DNA of 52,680 bases from Algoriphagus sp. AGSA1 (GCF_021390545.1 NZ_JAJUWR010000034.1:1-52680), one strand, 5' to 3'; numbered from the stretch's first letter, positions 17,938-26,758 are shown. Notes: generated by a model not told the origin, from the letters alone. Numbers and translations are program-made.

Positions 17938-18167
17938 AAGTAGAACGATTCATACTATACCAAAACCCAAATCTTGCTAATCTCTTTCTTATTTTATGTG
18001 CAAATACTCGCCTTGTATTTTTTAATAAACCCATTTTTGCTAAATTTCTTTATAACCAAAAAAGGATCTGTTCCTCTTTTTATCCAATCCAGCCCAAGAT
18101 TTCCTACCGGATCTATTTTCTCTATCGATCCATGTTTTAGTTAAACCATCAACTTATTGTAAACATC

Positions 18168-19319
18168 ATGGAAACAAACCGCAGGGATTTTATCAAAAAA
18201 CTTTCCGTAGCTGCCTTGGGGACTGGACTGGTTGCAACCGGAGCAACGGCGGCAACAGGAATAGCAACCAATGTCAATTTCATTTCCAGACCAAAACTTC
18301 CAAAAGTCAACGTTTCATCTTCCAGGGTGATAAAGGAGACAGTCGGATTAAGGCCTTTTAGAAAAAACGGACCCAGAATAGAAAAACAAGACTTGGGTGA
18401 CAAAACTATTGTCCACAACTACGGACACGGTGGCTCGGGATGGTCTCTTTCATGGGGCACATCTCTGATTGCTTCTGAATTGGTGGATCAAACCCAGGAG
18501 AAGAAAATTGCTGTTATAGGATGCGGAGTGATCGGATTAACTACAGCAATAACCCTTCAGCAAAAGGGATATGAGGTAGTCATATATACCAAAGACTCTT
18601 ATCCAAATATCACCTCTGCGATGGCAACTGGGACATGGTCTCCTACCTCAAGATTAATATTACCGCAACATGTTACTCCCGAGTTTGCCTCTATGTATCA
18701 AAAAGCTTGTACACACTCCTATCGAACTTTTCAACGGCTATTGGGAATAAACCAAGTAGTAGAATGGATGGATAATTACAGCATACATACTGGAAAGGAG
18801 CAACGTGCCGACTACTCTAACGAGCTGATGAGCAAGCTGGGAACACCGTCATTCATTTATCCCAAAGGTGTCCCGCTTAACAGAAGGGAAAATCCTTTCA
18901 AATTCGATAATGTGAGTAAAAATCCGACAACGATCTTCAACATACCCGCATACTTAAAAATGATGAAGTCTGATTTTTTAATTGCAGGTGGAAAGGTGGA
19001 AATCAAAAATTTTAAAAGCCCGGAAGATATCGATGCCTTACCTCAAAAGTGTGTGGTAAACTGTACGGGCTTGGGATCTCAAGAGATATTTGGAGATAAT
19101 GATCTGATGCCGGTATCCGGACAACTGTGCTTCTTAATTCCACAGCCAGAGCTCACCTATAGAGCCAGTATGGAAGGAGTGTACTTCATCCCCCGAAAAG
19201 ACGGCATTATGATTGGCGGCAATGGAATAGACAACAATTGGGATCTCACACCCGATCCCGCCGTTAAAGACAAATACTTGTCAGGAGTAGAGGAAATGAT
19301 GAAAAGATTACGGAGTTAA
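18168..19319 (+). CDS. Tat-exported FAD oxidoreductase, D-amino-acid oxidase-like
   Basis: A 383-residue flavoenzyme of the D-amino-acid oxidase family. The N-terminus METNRRDFIKKLSVAALGTG is a Tat signal with twin arginine and a hydrophobic core. The dinucleotide-binding GxGxxG is IAVIGCGVIGLTTAITLQQK (about residues 115-134), followed by an acidic/aromatic strand end. GTWSPTSRLILPQ and the C-terminal IGGNGIDNNWDLTPD fit the family. It would oxidise a D-amino acid or similar amine outside the cytoplasm. It stands alone with no operon partner. Family confidence is good; the substrate is unknown. Confidence 0.85.
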   Translation: METNRRDFIKKLSVAALGTGLVATGATAATGIATNVNFISRPKLPKVNVSSSRVIKETVGLRPFRKNGPRIEKQDLGDKTIVHNYGHGGSGWSLSWGTSLIASELVDQTQEKKIAVIGCGVIGLTTAITLQQKGYEVVIYTKDSYPNITSAMATGTWSPTSRLILPQHVTPEFASMYQKACTHSYRTFQRLLGINQVVEWMDNYSIHTGKEQRADYSNELMSKLGTPSFIYPKGVPLNRRENPFKFDNVSKNPTTIFNIPAYLKMMKSDFLIAGGKVEIKNFKSPEDIDALPQKCVVNCTGLGSQEIFGDNDLMPVSGQLCFLIPQPELTYRASMEGVYFIPRKDGIMIGGNGIDNNWDLTPDPAVKDKYLSGVEEMMKRLRS

Positions 19320-19606
19320 GCCATCTATTTTTTCCGTATTAAAATGATATTCAAATTTCATAGAACTTAAGCTTGCCCTTATGGTATAAAAATGACAAAG
19401 TGTGGGTGCTTTGCGAAAAGCAGAAGATACATTGGATCCTGCTTCTGGCGAATCAGGATTACAATCATTTGCGAAAATATTCGTGTCACGTTCTATTCCG
19501 ATAAACCAATCTAATTATTTAATCATTCGCGGAAATCAGCGTCCTTTTCTGCAAGAATCCGCGGGAAATATCAATAGCAAATCTGCGGGAAATAACATAT
19601 GGACTT
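19320..19606. other. Gene-free region with degenerate GCGGGAAAT words
   Basis: Between the flavoenzyme and the metB-like gene. It contains repeated words such as TTCGCGGAAATCAGCG, AATCCGCGGGAAATA and AAATCTGCGGGAAATAAC (19528-19595), which look like decayed intergenic repeat DNA common in this phylum. I see no gene. Confidence 0.45.
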
Positions 19607-19637
19607 AAAAAAAGCCGCCCATGTGACATGAACGGCT
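19607..19637 (-). terminator. Rho-independent terminator of the metB-like gene
   Basis: On the minus strand AGCCG and CGGCT enclose an inner palindrome CATGT-C-ACATG, and the stem is followed by seven T. It sits just after the stop at 19660. Confidence 0.75.
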
Positions 19638-19659
19638 CAATTATACTTAATCTAAAACC

Positions 19660-20805
19660 TTAAATTTTCTCCAACGCATTGGCAAGATCTTTCTTCAGAT
19701 CCTCGGCATCCTCCACTCCCACACTCAGTCTGATCAGAGACTCCACCAGCCCTACTTTCTCCCGTTCTTCCTTAGGGATACTGGCGTGTGTCATGGAAGC
19801 GGGGTGTCCACATAGTGACTCCACTCCTCCCAAGGATTCTGCAAGAGCAAACAAATGGAAGTTCTCCATCACTTTCCGCGCATCAGCTTCTTTATTACCG
19901 ATTAAAGTAAATGAAATCATTCCCCCAAAATCACGCATCTGCTTTTTGGCGATGTCATGATTAGGATGATCTTCGAAACCCGGCCAATAGACCTTTTCTA
20001 CTTTGGGATGATTTTTCAGGTAAGCTGCTACGGTTTTACCATTTTGTGAATGACGCTCCATTCTCAAATGAAGGGTTTTGATACCTCTCAGCACCAAGAA
20101 ACAATCCTGCGGCCCGGGGGTAGCACCAGATGCATTTTGAATAAACACGAGTTTTTCGGCCAACTCATCATCATTTACTACCAAAGCTCCCATCACCACA
20201 TCGGAGTGTCCCCCAAGGTATTTGGTCACCGAATGCATCACGATATCCGCTCCGAGGTCCAGCGGGTTTTGGAGGTATGGGGAAGCAAAAGTATTATCTA
20301 CAGCAACCAGAATCTTGTTTCCTTTTCCCAACTTGGCCACTGCGGCTATGTCGATGATATTCATCATCGGGTTGGTAGGGGTTTCTACCCAGATCATTTT
20401 GGTTTTTTCAGTAATATGCTCCGCTATGCCAGCAGGATCGGACATAGGCACAAATTTGAATTTGATTCCGTAGCGTTCATACACTTTGGTAAAAAGCCTA
20501 TATGTTCCCCCATACAGGTCGTTGGTACTGATGATCTCATCACCGGGATTAAACAATTTGATCACGGCGTCGATAGCTCCCAATCCTGAGGAGAAACAGA
20601 TCCCGTGTTTGCCGTTTTCCAATGCTGCCAGATTATTCTGCAAAGCAGTACGGGTAGGATTGTGTGTTCTTGAATATTCATAGCCTTTATGATCACCAGG
20701 TGATGTCTGCACGTAAGTGGAGGTCTGGTAAATAGGCGTCATAATCGCACCTGTGGCAGAATCCGGCTCTATTCCGGCATGTATGGCTTTTGTTCCAAAT
20801 TTCAT
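19660..20805 (-). CDS. metB: Cystathionine gamma-synthase / beta-lyase (PLP)
   Basis: A 381-residue Cys/Met-metabolism PLP enzyme of fold type I. The PLP lysine is Lys195 in HSVTKYLGGHSD. Other family features are YSRTHNPTR (44-52), GICFSSGLGAIDAV (68-81) and VETPTNPMMNI (140-150). The enzyme handles cystathionine in transsulfuration; sequence alone does not firmly separate gamma-synthase, gamma-lyase and beta-lyase, so metB is the best guess. Monocistronic, with its own terminator; it faces away from the VTT gene across a 126-bp divergent promoter region. Confidence 0.88.
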   Translation of the reverse strand: MKFGTKAIHAGIEPDSATGAIMTPIYQTSTYVQTSPGDHKGYEYSRTHNPTRTALQNNLAALENGKHGICFSSGLGAIDAVIKLFNPGDEIISTNDLYGGTYRLFTKVYERYGIKFKFVPMSDPAGIAEHITEKTKMIWVETPTNPMMNIIDIAAVAKLGKGNKILVAVDNTFASPYLQNPLDLGADIVMHSVTKYLGGHSDVVMGALVVNDDELAEKLVFIQNASGATPGPQDCFLVLRGIKTLHLRMERHSQNGKTVAAYLKNHPKVEKVYWPGFEDHPNHDIAKKQMRDFGGMISFTLIGNKEADARKVMENFHLFALAESLGGVESLCGHPASMTHASIPKEEREKVGLVESLIRLSVGVEDAEDLKKDLANALEKI

Positions 20806-20931
20806 TCTATATTGGTTTAGCTTGTTCTGGTTTATGGAAAATGAAAACCTTTTGAGTTTTTCAGGGTGATTATGGCTTCAGCATAGTAAACTTGCAGAAT
20901 TCCCAGCGAATCAACGTATGATTAACCAAAT

Positions 20932-21627
20932 ATGACAAAAAAGGGCAGGATTTTCAAAACTATCCGCTCGTACTTCGGAAAGCACCCGTCGGGGATTTTC
21001 GCTTGGCTATGGGTCACTGTAGTACCCTTTGTCGGAAGTGCTGTTTTTGCGGTAAATTATCATTTGGTCGGGCAACTCGAACTACAGACCTACTTAGACT
21101 ATTTCTCCTACACTGTGATCGGTGCGTTGCTGATGGGCTTGGCACTCCTGCCCACTACTCTGATCGCCTTAGCTTCCGGCTTTTATTACGGATGGATTTC
21201 CTTACCTTTTTTGATTTTGGGATACTCTCTGGCTTCCGTGCTAGGCTATGTGCTGGGCAAAGTCAGTAATATGGGTTTGACAGAAAAGCTGTTCCGTAAA
21301 AACCCAAAATTCCAGGCAGCTCTCGATTCGAGGAAAGAAAAAGAAGGGTCACTGGTGTTTTTTGTAAGGATTTCCCCTGTAGTACCTTTTGCAGTATCCA
21401 ACTTCCTTTTTGCCAACCTGAATATCAAATTATGGAAAGTATTGGTGTATGGAATTCCCGGTATGCTTACCCGTACAGTCCTAGCTTTTGCCGCGGGAGT
21501 GGCCGCCAGCTCCTATATGGAAGCAAAGCAATCTATGAATACGCCGCTGCAATGGGGAATAGGATTGGCGCTGCTGATTATCGGGGTCGCAGGGATTTAT
21601 AGCTATGTGAAAAAATCAAGGAAATAA
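20932..21627 (+). CDS. TVP38/TMEM64 (VTT/DedA-like) membrane protein
   Basis: A 231-residue integral membrane protein with about five or six hydrophobic segments and a VTT-domain core: GFYYGWISLPFLILGYSLAS (about residues 84-103), GYVLGK, then FFVRISPVVPFAVSNFLFA (about 143-161) with the conserved R-x-SP-x-x-P. VTT proteins include DedA and TMEM41B/64-type putative lipid scramblases or transporters. It is divergent from the metB-like gene and convergent with the DUF3667 gene. The physiological role here is unknown. Confidence 0.88.
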   Translation: MTKKGRIFKTIRSYFGKHPSGIFAWLWVTVVPFVGSAVFAVNYHLVGQLELQTYLDYFSYTVIGALLMGLALLPTTLIALASGFYYGWISLPFLILGYSLASVLGYVLGKVSNMGLTEKLFRKNPKFQAALDSRKEKEGSLVFFVRISPVVPFAVSNFLFANLNIKLWKVLVYGIPGMLTRTVLAFAAGVAASSYMEAKQSMNTPLQWGIGLALLIIGVAGIYSYVKKSRK

Positions 21628-21672
21628 ACCAACTCAAACTCAGCTTATAACCTCGTGTTGTCAGCACAATCT

Positions 21673-22407
21673 CTATTTTATCACCAAATCAATCAAATAG
21701 CCAATCAACAACACCGAAATGGCAAATGTAATAATACCTAATAGGTAGGAAAACAGTGCTTTGAAGTAGTTGGCAACTCTCTTTTTATCGAAAAATCGCC
21801 CAATTGCCCAGCAACTGTAAACTATAAAAAGCACCCCTCCATAATCTAAAGCCTTAAGATCTGTCAACCCCTGAATTATTCCAAACACAGCCAGAATAAT
21901 CATCCCTATGCCCATTACATAGCATAGAAGAATCAGTATTTCATAGAAGTTATAGCCATATTTTTTAAAAAGCAACTTAGTCCAAAAGGCTATAAATACC
22001 CCCATTATCAAATTCCCATAGCCATAGTTGTTTTGTAACCATTTAAAAATGACCGTTACCGTTGTAAAATTGGACTCATCGTATTTGAAATATCCATCTT
22101 CAAAGTGTAAGAATCCTCTTAAAACTGAATAAATCAATGAACTGATTATGATAAAAATCACCGGTTTTACCAATCGGCTCCTATCTTCAGCCATATAACT
22201 TCTGACAGCTGCCCCGGGTCTGATCAATAATTCCCTGATCGTATATAATATTCCCTTATCAAAGTTTAGAACACCGCTGATCTCTTTGGCTATATATCTC
22301 CCATCAATCCGTAGCAATTCTTTGGCATTGCCACAGCCCACACAATAATTCCCAGTGATTTCCAGTGCACACTTTTTACAATATTCCAAAGGATTCTGAT
22401 TTTCCAT
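21673..22407 (-). CDS. DUF3667 protein: zinc ribbon plus membrane domain
   Basis: A 244-residue protein. Residues 10-25 form a CxxC...CxxC zinc ribbon (CKKCALEITGNYCVGCG). The stretch DKGILYTIRELLIRPGAAVRSYM (about 50-72) is the DUF3667 signature. Four or five membrane helices follow to the C-terminus. The family is common in Bacteroidota and has no known activity. The 82-residue membrane protein gene lies 53 bp upstream on the same strand, so the two may be cotranscribed. Confidence 0.85.
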   Translation of the reverse strand: MENQNPLEYCKKCALEITGNYCVGCGNAKELLRIDGRYIAKEISGVLNFDKGILYTIRELLIRPGAAVRSYMAEDRSRLVKPVIFIIISSLIYSVLRGFLHFEDGYFKYDESNFTTVTVIFKWLQNNYGYGNLIMGVFIAFWTKLLFKKYGYNFYEILILLCYVMGIGMIILAVFGIIQGLTDLKALDYGGVLFIVYSCWAIGRFFDKKRVANYFKALFSYLLGIITFAISVLLIGYLIDLVIK

Positions 22408-22460
22408 AGGGATTAATAGGATGAGGTAGGTTTGACGACTACTAAAGGTATCACCATTCC

Positions 22461-22709
22461 CTATTTTAAGTTTCTCTCTTGTAAAGCTTTTTCCAACTCT
22501 GATTTTTTGAGCTTGTTCTTAGCAGCAATAGGCAAATAGACCACAGGAAGAAAAGTCAACAAGCCAAAGCCATTGCTAACGGTGCTATAAATTGCAATGC
22601 CGATCAGCACACCGAAAATCACGGCATCATAAATCTTTGTGGTCTTACTTTTTTTTGCTTCTTCCAGCAATTCTTGGTCAGTGAAAGCAGCTAATTTTTC
22701 TTGGTTCAT
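22461..22709 (-). CDS. Small membrane protein, unknown function
   Basis: An 82-residue protein with an N-terminal charged helix (FTDQELLEEAKKSKTTKIYD), then two membrane segments (about residues 27-43 and 47-62), then a basic C-terminal helix (KNKLKKSELEKALQERNLK). I do not recognise the family. Charge bias and the clean start support a real gene. Confidence 0.75.
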   Translation of the reverse strand: MNQEKLAAFTDQELLEEAKKSKTTKIYDAVIFGVLIGIAIYSTVSNGFGLLTFLPVVYLPIAAKNKLKKSELEKALQERNLK

Positions 22710-22861
22710 TTTCTTGAGTTGGGGGTTTGGTTGGATTAAAGTCTAACTACAATTCATCAGTTTAAACCTAGCTCTATACCTAGATTACGCTAAAGTGGGA
22801 GATTTATAATTATGTCGGGGAAAATAAAAAAAAATCACATACGATATCCCAATAGCTATTT

Positions 22862-23221
22862 TCATTGTTTAACTAGAAGGAAGATCTTAAAATGTGACCA
22901 GGATAATTGTCTCCACAGTGCGGAGACAATTGCTTCATCCGGAAAAGTCTCTGCAAAGCGGAGACAATGTTGCAATTATTTCGTACTCCATCCCTTTCCA
23001 TATTCTTGTGTGAGCTGTTGGGAAAGTTTTTTAATTACTTCTTCACCATAGACAGCTCTTTTGTTATCAAGCACTTCTTCCATAATTACTTTTCCTACAT
23101 TCCAATAGGAGGCCGTAATGGTTGAATTAATGGTTTGCGCAATATGGGCACGACCTGTTTCAACAATTTCCTTGATGCGATCAATAAGGTAATTAAGGGT
23201 AGTTTTACTTATTTCTTCCAT
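22862..23221 (-). pseudogene. DUF1016 (YhcG-type PDDEXK nuclease family), nonsense-mutated and truncated
   Basis: The first 81 codons (23221-22979) encode the DUF1016 N-terminal domain, including TINSTITASYWNVGKVI and QEYGKGWSTK. A TAA at 22976-22978 interrupts it. In the same frame the homology continues past the stop (LQHCLRFAETFPDEAIVSAL, then WRQLSWSHF) before the frame decays and stops at 22862. Family members typically have Q at the stop position (...KQLQHCLRFAE), so one C-to-T change (CAA to TAA) explains the break. The nuclease half is missing entirely. Such proteins often accompany restriction-modification systems; none is present here. Confidence 0.82.
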
Positions 23222-23424
23222 TATATTATCAGCTAAAACACTCTTCCGTGAAATTCCTCACCTATAATTACACATTCGAATGGCTTTCGGTAATCAGTCT
23301 AGTTGATCCTCTGCCCTTTACCAATGTTGAGAGTCTTGAAAAGCCCTTAAATATCTCACTTGTAGGAACGTTTTATAAGATTACAATATATTTTTTCCTC
23401 TGGATTTGGTTTTCAATCGTATAC

Positions 23425-24393
23425 TTAACAACAGCCTCCACCATCGTAATGAAAGGTGGATTCAGAAATATAAATATCATCCCTGCCCAACTCTTTAAAC
23501 TGCCTAGCTGTTTTATCACAAATAGCCAAGGGTTGGTTTTTCATTAAAACATGTCCTTTTTTATCATCGAAGTATTCTTCATCTCCGTAATAAATTGCCG
23601 CTTTTCCGGTAAATACACAAGCACCGTCTGGCAGCACCGGGTCTTTAATGGCTGCAACTTCAATGCTTTCAATATATATCAATTCCTCTGTTGGGTAATT
23701 TTTAGGGTCAAGTATCCTATAGGGTTTGCGAGCCCTAATCTCAATGGTACCAAAGCCAGCATCGGTCAAGGCTTTTACATAGTCATTTATTGGAAGGCTT
23801 CCGCTCAAGCAAAGCGCACGTAGGCGTTCATCATTTCTTAGTGTTTCGTTCATAGGTTGCTCACAAGTCGGGTCACTCATTACCAACCTCCCGTGTGGCT
23901 TCAACACACGATACATCTCATCTAATGCCCGTTTGAGATCAGCTTCTTTGAAGATATTAAACAGGCAGTTCTGCGCAGCAACATCAATAGAATTATCGGC
24001 TACAGGTAAGTTTAATGCATCTCCCTTCTTGAGTTCAACGAATTCACTATTAAACCAAGGGTTCATTTCTTCGGCCTCTACAAGATTTTTACGAGATGCT
24101 TCCAGCATTTCATCTACCACATCAATACCCACCACTCCTCCTCTCTGACGAGAGAAGTAAGAAAATTGTAATAATTCCATCCCACCACCAACGCCAACAT
24201 ATAGGATTTTTGGGTTGTTCGTTAAATCACGCGCATTTATAGTACTCCCGCAACCATAATTCATTTGTTGCATTATTTTCGGAATCTTTAAGCCTGGCAA
24301 TTCCCAAATTGGATTGGTGGTACAGCAAAGCCCAATATTTGGTGTTAAGGCTGCGTCTTTATATAAGTCATGGGTTGCTTCTAAGTAGCTCAT
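23425..24393 (-). CDS. arsM: Arsenite methyltransferase, arsenosugar-type ArsM
   Basis: A 322-residue SAM-dependent methyltransferase. Motif I is YVGVGGGMELLQFS (about residues 65-78), followed by VVGIDVVDEML and QNCLFNIF. The many Cys (CC at 23-24, YGCGST, QNCLF, DPTCEQP, ALCLSG and the terminal GGGCC) fit arsenic binding. The C-terminal tail STFHYDGGGCC is characteristic, as I recall, of ArsM proteins tied to arsenosugar biosynthesis. It would methylate arsenite using SAM and thiols. No arsS, arsR or arsenic transporter occurs in the window, so it may work alone or with distant genes. Confidence 0.85.
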   Translation of the reverse strand: MSYLEATHDLYKDAALTPNIGLCCTTNPIWELPGLKIPKIMQQMNYGCGSTINARDLTNNPKILYVGVGGGMELLQFSYFSRQRGGVVGIDVVDEMLEASRKNLVEAEEMNPWFNSEFVELKKGDALNLPVADNSIDVAAQNCLFNIFKEADLKRALDEMYRVLKPHGRLVMSDPTCEQPMNETLRNDERLRALCLSGSLPINDYVKALTDAGFGTIEIRARKPYRILDPKNYPTEELIYIESIEVAAIKDPVLPDGACVFTGKAAIYYGDEEYFDDKKGHVLMKNQPLAICDKTARQFKELGRDDIYISESTFHYDGGGCC

Positions 24394-24470
24394 AAAGTTT
24401 TTGATAATTATTAAAATAAAGTAAGCATATTATATCCAAGGTTGTGTTTGGGATACGTTTTTTTATTTAA

Positions 24471-24623
24471 TATGTATATCCGCTTTTCTGCCAGTAAAAC
24501 AATAAAAGCATCATAGGATTCGGAAAACACCAGCGTCAAGGCCACTTCGGTCACCCGTCTTCGGTCTTCCGTCCAGTAAAGCAAAGAGAATAGGGTTACT
24601 GGCATCATTGCGGATAATCACAT
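24471..24623 (-). repeat. ~155-bp dispersed repeat, copy 1
   Basis: The reverse complement matches 51476-51630 with about five differences and one single-base indel, counted by eye. The ends are imperfect inverted repeats (ATTATCCGC / GCGGATAT) with an inner pair (GCCAGTAAC / TTTTACTGGC), giving a MITE-like layout. It begins exactly at the fic stop codon. Confidence 0.85.
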
Positions 24624-25747
24624 TATTTAAATAGCCCGATATATTCATCAAACCAATATTGTTTCCCTCTTTTCGCTCCTGTAATTTCCTTAAGAATTCC
24701 GAGATGTTCAAGTTCACTCACTAGCTTGTAAGCCGATGGAAGTGAAAGTTCTGTTAGGTCAGCGACTTTTTGAACGGTGATAAGTGGTCGTAAATAGAGT
24801 TGATTGATAACCGCCCTTGCGTTGCTTGTTCTTGCACCTAAACCTTGAATTTTCATGTCCACTTCTTTTTGAAGTTTCATGATGCTATCGAAAGTCACTA
24901 TACTTCCCTTAGCAGTTTCAATAATTCCTACGAGAAAGAATTTAAACCATTGTTTGATATCGTTTGAGGATCTTACTTTCATTAAGTTGTCGTAATACAA
25001 TTGTCTGTTCCTCTCGAAGAAGTCGGACAAGTAAAGGACTGGTTTCTTTAAAATCCCTTTTTCAACTAAGTAGAGAGTGATTAAAAGACGACCAACACGC
25101 CCATTGCCATCTAAAAAGGGATGAATCGTTTCAAACTGATAATGTATTATGGCAATTCTTAATAAATGAGGCAACCTAATTTCTGTGTTGTGCGAAAATT
25201 TTTCCAAATCCCCCATTAATCGAGCGACCTCTTGGTGAGGTGGTGGGATAAATGTGGCATCAGCAATTGATGCTCCTCCTATCCAGTTTTGACTTGTTCT
25301 GAATTGTCCGGGTATTTTGTGTTTTCCACGAACTCCTTGAAGAAGGACTTTATGGGCCATTTTGATAAGCCTGGATGATATGGGCAATTCATCAAGTGAC
25401 TTGATTGCTGAATTGAGGGCATTAATGTAATTCTGAACTTCTTCCCAATCGTCCCGTTGTTCTTCCCTAATTTCTTCTCTTTCTTGCAGTGCTTCTTCAA
25501 TATTGGTTTTTGTGCCTTCAATTTTACTTGATTTGATGGCTTCCTTTGCAACGTGCATTGAAATGAACAAATCAATATTTGGAGTGTGCTCGGAGTACAT
25601 GTCAAGCCGTCCAAGTTGTCTATCTGCCTGACTTAATAGGGCTATCACTTCCATGTCATCAAGCACCCAATCCCGATTTATCTCTTCAGGAATCAAGCTT
25701 TTAAAGGTTCCTTGATTGATATAGCTGCCCGCTTTAAAGTTTTTCAT
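24623..25747 (-). CDS. Fic family protein (AMP-transferase type) with C-terminal winged helix
   Basis: A 374-residue Fic protein. The active-site motif HPFLDGNGRVGRLL lies at about residues 207-220 (His, Gly-Asn-Gly-Arg and second Arg all present). An N-terminal inhibitory-type motif, (S/T)xxxE(G/N), occurs as SSKIEG at about 71-76, so this is a self-inhibited (class II) Fic enzyme. The last 90 residues form a helix-turn-helix-like region (VQKVADLTELSLPSAYKLVSELEHLG). Such proteins usually transfer AMP to target proteins. It is not in an obvious toxin-antitoxin pair. The stop codon lies inside the ~155-bp repeat. Confidence 0.92.
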   Translation of the reverse strand: MKNFKAGSYINQGTFKSLIPEEINRDWVLDDMEVIALLSQADRQLGRLDMYSEHTPNIDLFISMHVAKEAIKSSKIEGTKTNIEEALQEREEIREEQRDDWEEVQNYINALNSAIKSLDELPISSRLIKMAHKVLLQGVRGKHKIPGQFRTSQNWIGGASIADATFIPPPHQEVARLMGDLEKFSHNTEIRLPHLLRIAIIHYQFETIHPFLDGNGRVGRLLITLYLVEKGILKKPVLYLSDFFERNRQLYYDNLMKVRSSNDIKQWFKFFLVGIIETAKGSIVTFDSIMKLQKEVDMKIQGLGARTSNARAVINQLYLRPLITVQKVADLTELSLPSAYKLVSELEHLGILKEITGAKRGKQYWFDEYIGLFK

Positions 25748-26191
25748 GATTTCATAATTAACCTATCTTCTAATTTAAGAAAAACTTCAAAAATTTAAAT
25801 AAAGATAATTCATTTTAAATATTTAGACAAATTACTTTAATAAGAGAGTTTGTTTTTAAATGCATCCCACGGCTCAGAGAAGGGAATTGCACCTCACCCT
25901 CGCACAGAACTCCCGTAAAAACGAGCACTGGATGTGCTAGAGACTCAAGCGCAGGAGTTGCCTATAAAAATCGGGACAGGCTGTCCCGAAGCCATGCAAG
26001 TGTGCCAATAGCGGCATGGTTTGCCCTGAGGAATGCACTGAAGTAAACCAGACTGAGGTGTCTGCGCCCACTGCATATGGTTTCCCGCTTAGGCGGGAAA
26101 CCATATGCAGTGGGGCTATGAAGTCGGATAAGAGGGCTGGGCACAAGGAAAATATCCGGCAGATAGGAATGTTTGTATCCACATACCTCCA
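25748..26191. other. Gene-free, hairpin-rich intergenic region
   Basis: AT-rich up to about 25860 (fic promoter side), then repeat DNA: CGGGACAG-G-CTGTCCCG at 25972-25988 and a perfect 22-bp inverted repeat at 26067-26114. Minus-strand open frames across 25937-26192 merely read through these palindromes and have no protein-like composition. No RNA gene is recognised. Confidence 0.6.
26067..26114. repeat. Perfect 22-bp inverted repeat with 4-nt loop
   Basis: Arms at 26067-26088 and 26093-26114 pair without mismatch around TTAG. The arms begin CCCACTGCATATGG and end TTTCCCGC. There is no T run on either side, so it is not a standard terminator. It lies downstream of the DHFR-like gene. Confidence 0.9.
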
Positions 26192-26758
26192 TTATCTTTT
26201 AGTTTCATATTCCAAAAGCAATACTCCGGAACCGGCTGTTGAATTCTTCAAGGTCAACCCAACCCTGTTCTTGATATTTGTAAATAATGGTTTTCCCTCA
26301 CCCAAAATCACCGGGAATACGGCAAGCAGGTAGCTATCCACAAGCCCCAGGTTCATGAAGGTGGTGATTAAGCTTGAGCCACCGTACAACCAGATGTCTT
26401 TACCAGGCTGGTTCTTGATCTCCTGAACTTTGGTTAGCACATCCGAGCTTATCAGTTCTGCCTTTACTTCATTGGTTTTCAATAAGTTGGAAAACACGTA
26501 TTTCTTTTTGCTATGAACTCCTTCCCACAATTTCGTTTCAGACGGTGATGCATTTTCTCCAGGTTGATACTCTCCCCACTTTTCATAGCTTACCCTTCCG
26601 AAAAATATCGTGTCAATTGATGCGAGGAACTTATCGAAGTGAGATTCCGCTCCGGAATCATCAGGGGCTCCACCTATTCCCAGCCAGTCAATTTCGCCGT
26701 TTGGACCCTCTATATAGCCGTCTAGTGTTACGGCAAGATTTAATATTATTTTTCTCAT
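26192..26758 (-). CDS. Dihydrofolate reductase family protein (RibD C-terminal type)
   Basis: A 188-residue protein of the DHFR/RibD C-terminal fold. It begins MRKIILNLAVTLDGYIEGPNGEIDWL, with the family SLDGYIA-like strand, and has DTIFFGRVSYEKW (about residues 49-61), IWLYGGSSLITTFMNLGLVD (about 122-141) and FPVILGEGKPLF. This subfamily is not the housekeeping FolA; it is a stand-alone NADPH-dependent reductase of unknown substrate. Flanked by repeats; the neighbours are unrelated minus-strand genes. Confidence 0.9.
   Translation of the reverse strand: MRKIILNLAVTLDGYIEGPNGEIDWLGIGGAPDDSGAESHFDKFLASIDTIFFGRVSYEKWGEYQPGENASPSETKLWEGVHSKKKYVFSNLLKTNEVKAELISSDVLTKVQEIKNQPGKDIWLYGGSSLITTFMNLGLVDSYLLAVFPVILGEGKPLFTNIKNRVGLTLKNSTAGSGVLLLEYETKR

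Noticed and set aside
23248..23547. Plus-strand open frame (99 aa) next to arsM
   Set aside because: Its second half is antisense to arsM and the composition is hydrophobic without domain likeness; most likely a chance frame.
24471..24623. Minus-strand short frames (65-68 aa) in the 24.4-24.7 kb interval as genes
   Set aside because: They read through the dispersed repeat and the 3' end of fic in another frame; the second copy of the repeat shows an indel that breaks such frames.
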